A DNA stretch of 7,374 bases. Origin: Candidatus Bathyarchaeota archaeon. Its GTDB lineage: Archaea > Thermoproteota > Bathyarchaeia > TCS64. Position numbers and translations under genes: made by a program. The notes beneath the pieces were generated by a model, which saw only the letters and a list, made by a program, of their open reading frames with translations, did not search any database and was not told the DNA's origin. Below, piece by piece: positions 5,826-7,374 of the stretch. The stretch lies in contig JAUWDP010000048.1 of assembly GCA_030608725.1 (NCBI GenBank), positions 1 to 7,374 on the forward strand, written 5' to 3'. Numbering within the stretch: the stretch's first letter is position 1; every line of letters starts with the position of its first letter.

Positions 5826-5934
5826 GGCGTACTACAAATGCCCACATTGTAAGGGGAAGGTCATGATCGTTCTGAGGGAGAATGGTCTTCTCGTGTTACT
5901 GAGACATATCGAGGAAGCTAAGGACAAGGAATGA
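5815..5934 (+). CDS. 39-residue CxxC microprotein (cassette 2)
   Basis: This short gene begins ATG-GTG at 5815, six bases after a strong Shine-Dalgarno site AAAGGAGA (5802-5809), and overlaps the membrane-protein gene by 11 bases. The product has a single zinc knuckle, KCPHCKG (Cys9, Cys12), then a hydrophobic strand and a basic/acidic helix ending EEAKDKE. Only one CxxC pair is present, so metal binding would need His11 or His31 or a second subunit. Its opening YKCPHCKG resembles the PPCPKCEG of the ribbon at 5337, which makes it look like a shortened counterpart. GTG 5818 is an alternative start. Function is unknown. Confidence 0.6.
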   Translation: MVNEAYYKCPHCKGKVMIVLRENGLLVLLRHIEEAKDKE

Positions 5935-5942
5935 AAGGGAGC

Positions 5943-5964
5943 GCGCGAGTATCCGATTTCGCGC
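5943..5964 (+). terminator. GC-rich hairpin after the second cassette
   Basis: GCGCGA (5943-5948) is the exact reverse complement of TCGCGC (5959-5964), leaving a 10-base loop. It starts nine bases after the stop of the CxxC microprotein. No T run follows, so a role in RNA stability or as a protein site is as likely as termination. Confidence 0.35.
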
Positions 5965-6012
5965 ATAGCTGGGACGGAGAACGGGCTAACGGTACCCATC
6001 GTGCGCAGGCCG

Positions 6013-6019
6013 ATTTAAT
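6013..6019 (+). promoter_or_regulatory. TATA-like box of the DUF362 gene
   Basis: GATTTAATAG lies 31 to 37 bases before ATG 6050. A GCGCGCG tract (6023-6029) sits directly between this box and the expected transcription start near 6040, where it would affect promoter melting. Confidence 0.45.
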
Positions 6020-6049
6020 AGTGCGCGCGTGTGTTCTGTGAGGAGTGGT

Positions 6050-6883
6050 ATGTCGCGGGTAGCGGTTGTAAAGGGAGAGCGTGGGCTGGAGCCGGTCTAT
6101 AGGGCGATGGAGCTGATACCATACAGGGAAGCCCTTGAGCCCTATGATACTGTGCTAATAAAGCCCAACCTCATCACGAGCCACACCTACGAGACAGGGA
6201 TTACAACAGATCCGATAGTAGTTGAAGCAGTGATCAGGATCGTACATGAGCTGGGCAAGAAAGCCCTTGTGGTCGAGACTGAGGGCGGTATCACGTCGCC
6301 TGACACGGCGATCCATGAGACGGGTATGATGGAGGTAATAGAGCGGCTGGGCTCTGAGTACATCAACATGAGAAAGCTCGAAGATAAAGTGGAGCTGGAG
6401 GTTAAAGAGTCTCGTAAAATCAAGAAATTCAAAGTAGCCCGTATAGCGACGGAGTCAGCCATCATCACGGTGCCGTCCATGAAGACACTGCACCACACAG
6501 TTATCACCATGGGGCTCAAGAACATGTTCGGCATGCTCACCACCCGCAAGAAGTATCCCATGCACCGCCACGGAATGAACAACGTCATCTATGATATCTG
6601 CAAGACCCTGCCACCTACTCTCAGTGTTATCGACGGCTTCTACGGCAAATCCGGTAGAGGTCCATGGGAGGGTACGCCGGTGAAGATGGACACCATCATA
6701 GCTAGCATCGACCCTGTGGCAGCAGACGCAACAGCGGCAAGGTGCATAGGGATTGACCCCATGACCATTGATCACGTCCGCTGGCTCCACGAGGCAGGCA
6801 TGGGTGAGATTACTGACATCGAGGTCGTAGGCGACGGAATAGAAGACGTCTACCAGAAATGGGACAGGGGATTAGGGGATTAA
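6050..6883 (+). CDS. DUF362-family protein
   Basis: The 277-residue protein matches the DUF362 family (PF04015 type), soluble proteins common in anaerobic archaea and bacteria and without an assigned reaction here. Family landmarks include LIKPNL with Lys38 and Asn40, the block VPSMKTLHHTVITMGLKNMF (141-160) with Lys145, His148 and Lys157-Asn158, VIDGFYG with Asp195, and DPVAADATAARCIG (221-234). No CxxCxxC ferredoxin domain is attached, unlike many DUF362 proteins, so electron transfer by its own clusters is not expected. ATG 6050 is the start because GAGGAG (6040-6045) lies four bases upstream; the frame is open to GTG 6029, but that would begin inside the GCGCGCG tract. It is a single gene with its own promoter-like box, downstream of the microprotein cassettes. 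Confidence 0.88.
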   Translation: MSRVAVVKGERGLEPVYRAMELIPYREALEPYDTVLIKPNLITSHTYETGITTDPIVVEAVIRIVHELGKKALVVETEGGITSPDTAIHETGMMEVIERLGSEYINMRKLEDKVELEVKESRKIKKFKVARIATESAIITVPSMKTLHHTVITMGLKNMFGMLTTRKKYPMHRHGMNNVIYDICKTLPPTLSVIDGFYGKSGRGPWEGTPVKMDTIIASIDPVAADATAARCIGIDPMTIDHVRWLHEAGMGEITDIEVVGDGIEDVYQKWDRGLGD

Positions 6884-6904
6884 TTCAACTCATGATTCAG
6901 CTGG

Positions 6905-6934
6905 ACGCGCGCCAGCGCGTTGCCAAATTCTTTT
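6905..6934 (+). terminator. Hairpin ACGCGC/GCGCGT with following T run, end of DUF362 gene
   Basis: ACGCGC (6905-6910) pairs perfectly with GCGCGT (6915-6920) around the tetraloop GCCA, 21 bases after the DUF362 stop. AAATTCTTTT follows at 6925-6934. The order of stem then T-rich stretch fits a terminator, made in part from one of the GC tracts. Confidence 0.45.
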
Positions 6935-7374
6935 GGTTGACATATACGTGTTAATAAAATACTGCGCGCGCAGAGTAAAACATCTGTTTCGCTTCCTCTT
7001 GGAGGCTGGAGGGCTAAACTCATCTAAATAGGTCAAGTACGTGGTGAGAGCTTCCTCGACACCAATCGGTAAATTCATCTGCGGTCCGGGATTTTCCCGA
7101 TTAGCTTCTACCAGAGCGCGCTATGATAGAAGGGTTGCTCAAATAAATTTGTGAAAAAAGGGGAAAGAGAGGGGAGATATCATCACTGGTAGTGGGATTC
7201 GAATCCAACAAGTGTGATAATAGCGCGCGCAGCCACTCAGATGCTCGTAGCCTTTATGCTGTGATGCACCGCGCCATACATTATTTTCATTATATGGTAA
7301 GTGTTAAGCGGTAATGTACGCCAGCGCGCGCAACATAAGATATCTGACAAGAACCTAAATGCAGGCCCAACCAA
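6935..7374. other. Long intergenic region without a convincing gene
   Basis: About 440 bases show no plus-strand gene. A minus-strand frame of 62 codons (6890-7078) crosses two GC tracts and the terminator hairpin, so I do not accept it. The stretch holds four GC tracts, A/T-rich promoter-like blocks (TTAATAAAAT at 6951-6960, AAATAAATTT at 7141-7150), and a short hairpin CGGGA-TTT-TCCCG at 7087-7099. It also has a T-arm-like palindrome GGATTCGAATCC at 7195-7206. The next gene probably begins beyond the right edge. Confidence 0.55.
7105..7132. repeat. Dyad CTTCTA/TAGAAG centred on a GCGCGC tract
   Basis: CTTCTA (7105-7110) and TAGAAG (7127-7132) are exact inverted repeats. The palindrome AGCGCGCT (7115-7122) lies in the middle. 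Arms of ten bases match at eight positions, so the whole 28 bases are nearly symmetric, as expected of a binding site for a dimeric protein or of a hairpin. Confidence 0.35.

Larger units (their letters stand above)
4997..7331. repeat. Family of intergenic alternating GC tracts
   Basis: Uninterrupted alternating G/C runs of six to eleven bases occur at 4997-5004, 5485-5495, 5543-5551, 5941-5947, 6023-6029, 6906-6912, 6964-6971, 7116-7121, 7223-7230 and 7324-7331. An isolated further one is at 3348-3353. All lie outside the genes called here. The 834-base DUF362 gene in the middle has none. Several follow an A/T-rich block directly (AATAGTGCGCGC, AATACTGCGCGC, AATAGCGCGC, TTTATTGCGCGC). Flanks are otherwise not conserved, so they are not copies of a longer repeat or a CRISPR array. 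Confidence 0.8.

Noticed and set aside
6029..6049. N-terminal extension of the DUF362 protein from GTG 6029
   Set aside because: It starts in the GCGCGCG tract close to the predicted transcription start; GAGGAG sits correctly before ATG 6050.
6890..7078. Minus-strand frame of 62 codons
   Set aside because: It crosses the terminator-like hairpin and two GC tracts, has no Shine-Dalgarno site or domain, and its second half is rich in Arg/Ala from the repeat. A real small gene cannot be fully excluded.
7165..7190. C/D box small RNA on the minus strand (GTGATGA)
   Set aside because: A C-box-like sequence is present but no CTGA D box follows within the expected 60 or so bases.
7185..7215. A third tRNA gene near the T-arm-like palindrome
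   Set aside because: GGATTCGAATCC looks like a T loop on both strands, but the base before TTC is A, the T stem does not pair properly and no acceptor, D or anticodon stems can be drawn.
4997..7331. CRISPR array
   Set aside because: The recurring GC tracts are only 6-11 bases, irregularly spaced (about 50 to 880 bases) and have no shared repeat flank.

Overview
The window looks archaeal. The two tRNA genes are preceded by A/T boxes at the archaeal TATA distance. Several genes use GTG or TTG starts behind purine-rich Shine-Dalgarno sites. The GTPase is the archaeal branch of the YchF/OLA1 family, with a canonical NKxD guanine motif. A TACK-type lineage such as Korarchaeota is possible, but nothing in the sequence fixes the taxon.

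Layout. Positions 1-511 hold the start of a minus-strand TauE/SafE-type membrane permease that runs off the left edge. It diverges from a stand-alone GyrI-like ligand-binding protein (639-1103). Next come tRNA-Gly(UCC) (1143-1217), a HAD-superfamily hydrolase (1261-1971) and the YchF-type GTPase (2071-3285). A beta-decarboxylating dehydrogenase homologue (isocitrate/isopropylmalate family, 3520-4587) keeps the fold motifs but appears to lack the catalytic Tyr, the catalytic Lys and one metal-binding Asp. tRNA-Leu(UAG) follows at 4703-4788.

The right third (4789-7374) is different. About 40% of it is non-coding and it carries very small genes. Two of these stand out as tandem cassettes: a 73-77-residue protein with two predicted membrane segments, overlapped at its 3' end by a 39-45-residue CxxC (zinc-ribbon-like) protein with its own Shine-Dalgarno site (5107-5340/5337-5474 and 5604-5825/5815-5934). 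A DUF362-family gene follows (6050-6883), and then about 490 bases with no convincing gene. The gaps here are studded with alternating GCGCGC tracts, ten in roughly 1 kb of non-coding DNA, plus one more upstream at 3348. None lies in a gene I accept. Several could form hairpins.

How the genes relate. The left part is a mix of housekeeping genes (tRNAs, translation-associated GTPase) and metabolic or accessory genes with no clear common pathway. The two membrane/zinc-ribbon cassettes are the best candidates for an undescribed system: overlap implies coupled translation of a membrane partner and a small metal-binding partner, repeated twice with apparently unrelated sequences. Their function cannot be read from the sequence.
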